Source: Aureitalea sp. L0-47
GTDB taxonomy: Bacteria > Bacteroidota > Bacteroidia > Flavobacteriales > Flavobacteriaceae
DNA: 64,000 nt
Direction of reading: 5' to 3'
NCBI RefSeq assembly: GCF_026126405.1
Contig: NZ_JAFMTQ010000005.1
Location: 62,001 to 126,000, forward strand
Numbering within the stretch: position 1 is the first letter of the stretch; each line of letters starts with the position of its first letter. Positions 61,045 to 64,000 of the stretch are shown one piece after another. The translations under genes and the position numbers were made by a program. The notes under the pieces were generated by a model. The model was not told where the DNA came from, made no database searches, and saw nothing but the letters and a program-made list of their open reading frames with translations.

Positions 61045-61559
61045 GTTAATTTGCCTAAAACCTGAAGGTATTTTTTTAATTCGTTCTTGAATGCAGCAGT
61101 ATTCATAGGATCTAACGACATGATCAAATCGTAGAGGCGCTCATCTCCACCTGAAAAGCCAACCTTGAAGGCCGCATTACTCTTTGAGATCATCAAGTCC
61201 AGGAATTCGTGCTTTCCTTTATAATAGCCAACCAGGACATCAAACTCTTTTTCGAGAAATTCAACCGCATTCTGATTCTGAATTTCTCCTTTCCAGGTAA
61301 AATCTTTGTTATTCACCTGGTTCTGGCGCATGGACGGCATTTTCTTTTTAAATTCCTGAAAGGAAAATACCTTTACGTCTTTCGGTTGGAGGTTGTAATC
61401 GAACGCAAACGAATCGAAGACTTCCAATTCCTGTATCATACCCTCATCCACCAGGAAACCCAAGGTTTTCATTTCGACATTGATCCTCGAAATGTCCCTT
61501 TCCTTCAGGTTGTGATCGATTTGTTTTTTTAAAGATCGACGCTTGATTTTTTCAAACAT
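61041..61559 (-). CDS. DUF6913-type conserved protein
   Basis: 172 aa, no signal peptide or membrane span. Basic N-terminus ([18 protein letters not shown]), then [15 protein letters not shown] and [20 protein letters not shown]. It is translationally coupled to dapA (4-bp overlap). A conserved flavobacterial gene of unknown role, here assigned to DUF6913 from memory. Confidence 0.8.
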   Translation of the reverse strand: MFEKIKRRSLKKQIDHNLKERDISRINVEMKTLGFLVDEGMIQELEVFDSFAFDYNLQPKDVKVFSFQEFKKKMPSMRQNQVNNKDFTWKGEIQNQNAVEFLEKEFDVLVGYYKGKHEFLDLMISKSNAAFKVGFSGGDERLYDLIMSLDPMNTAAFKNELKKYLQVLGKLT

Positions 61560-61579
61560 AAGACCCAGTTCTCATCTTA

Positions 61580-61587
61580 CAAAAATA
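61580..61587 (-). promoter_or_regulatory. Predicted -7 element for the DUF6913-dapA operon
   Basis: Minus strand TATTTTTG, 20 nt before the ATG. No TTG at -33. Confidence 0.45.
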
Positions 61588-61616
61588 CAGCATTAGAGGC
61601 GATTTTCTCATTACAT

Positions 61617-63692
<2,076 letters not shown>

Positions 63693-63712
63693 TTAAAAAT
63701 ATTTAGTTGACC

Positions 63713-64000
63713 TTATCTTTTGATGAATCGTTTAGACACTGCTAATTTACCCGTCACAAAACGCACAAAGTACATTCCTGTGGCAAGTTCTGAAACATCA
63801 ATCTGCAGTGAACCACTTACGTTTGTATAAGATTGTACCAGAATTCCCATAGCCGAATAGACATTTACTTCATCGAATTGCCCTTCTAAAATATCAATAT
63901 TCAAAGTCGTATTAGCAGGGTTAGGATGCAATTTGATATTATCTGAAGTGGCAAGTCTTTGTGCCTGGAGAGCCTCAGGTGTTCTAATGTTTGATTCTGA
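63713..64000 (-). CDS. C-terminal end of a T9SS type-A sorting-domain protein (5' end outside window)
   Basis: The frame is open from the stop at 63713 to the right edge, so about 95 residues are visible. The sequence KLHPNPANTTLNIDILEG, VYSAMGILVQSY and ATGMYFVRF followed by KRFIKR is a classic T9SS type-A C-terminal domain. The apparent internal start at 63931 is a TTG leucine codon within the PNP motif, so it is not a short gene. The functional part lies outside. Confidence 0.88.
   Translation of the reverse strand, partial: SESNIRTPEALQAQRLATSDNIKLHPNPANTTLNIDILEGQFDEVNVYSAMGILVQSYTNVSGSLQIDVSELATGMYFVRFVTGKLAVSKRFIKR

Overview
The window looks like the chromosome of a marine-type Flavobacteriaceae (Bacteroidota). 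Evidence: four proteins with type IX secretion (T9SS) type-A C-terminal sorting domains, flavobacterial promoters of the form TTG-N17-23-TAnnTTTG, almost no Shine-Dalgarno sequences, a YtxJ (bacillithiol) protein, a DUF5686 outer-membrane protein, and the gene order ligA-DUF6913-dapA-bamD-omega-coaBC-DUF4835-recN. No tRNA, rRNA, CRISPR array, prophage or insertion sequence was seen.

Layout. 1-4.6 kb: two tandem VCBS/ASPIC-UnbV secreted proteins (the first cut by the window edge) and a lipoprotein. 4.6-12 kb: glyA and fahA (divergent), a lipoprotein, ytxJ and clpB. 12-20 kb: a 1011-aa Tat/VWA protein, a possible 44-aa membrane peptide, a SixA-like lipoprotein, an M23 peptidase, smpB and a DUF5686 protein. 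20-28 kb: an OFA-family transporter next to formate-tetrahydrofolate ligase, then two uncharacterised membrane proteins, a THEP1-like NTPase, a SorA/SorB-like sulfite dehydrogenase pair and a fatty-acid-hydroxylase-type membrane protein. 28-35 kb: LprI-like, VOC and HD proteins, fasciclin facing an ECF sigma/anti-sigma pair, and a 1005-aa serine hydrolase with tandem repeats. 35-43 kb: housekeeping and metabolic genes, interrupted by a four-helix-bundle (S23/IVP) gene bracketed by heptamer repeats. 43-48 kb: two-component system, coaE, YbbR, glycosyltransferase. 48-54 kb: two large T9SS paralogues sharing a 660-bp C-terminal block. 54-64 kb: fabI, recN, DUF4835, coaBC, rpoZ, bamD, dapA, DUF6913, ligA and a partial T9SS protein.

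The most interesting signal is regulatory. Between 20.0 and 25.8 kb there are four 14-bp palindromes of 5-4-5 architecture. Two read ATGAC-N4-GTCAT (before the OFA transporter and before fhs) and two read GTAAC-N4-GTTAC (between the divergent membrane-protein genes and before the sulfite dehydrogenase). In all five promoter directions a TAnnTTTG-like element lies exactly 22 nt beyond the palindrome; four have one mismatch and one has two. This matches CRP/FNR-type activators bound near -41.5. Other notable items are the inverted heptamer arrays around the S23-like gene, mirrored AACCTT motifs in the ECF/fasciclin divergent promoter, several apparently leaderless genes, and unusual domain combinations in the 1005-aa and 1011-aa proteins.
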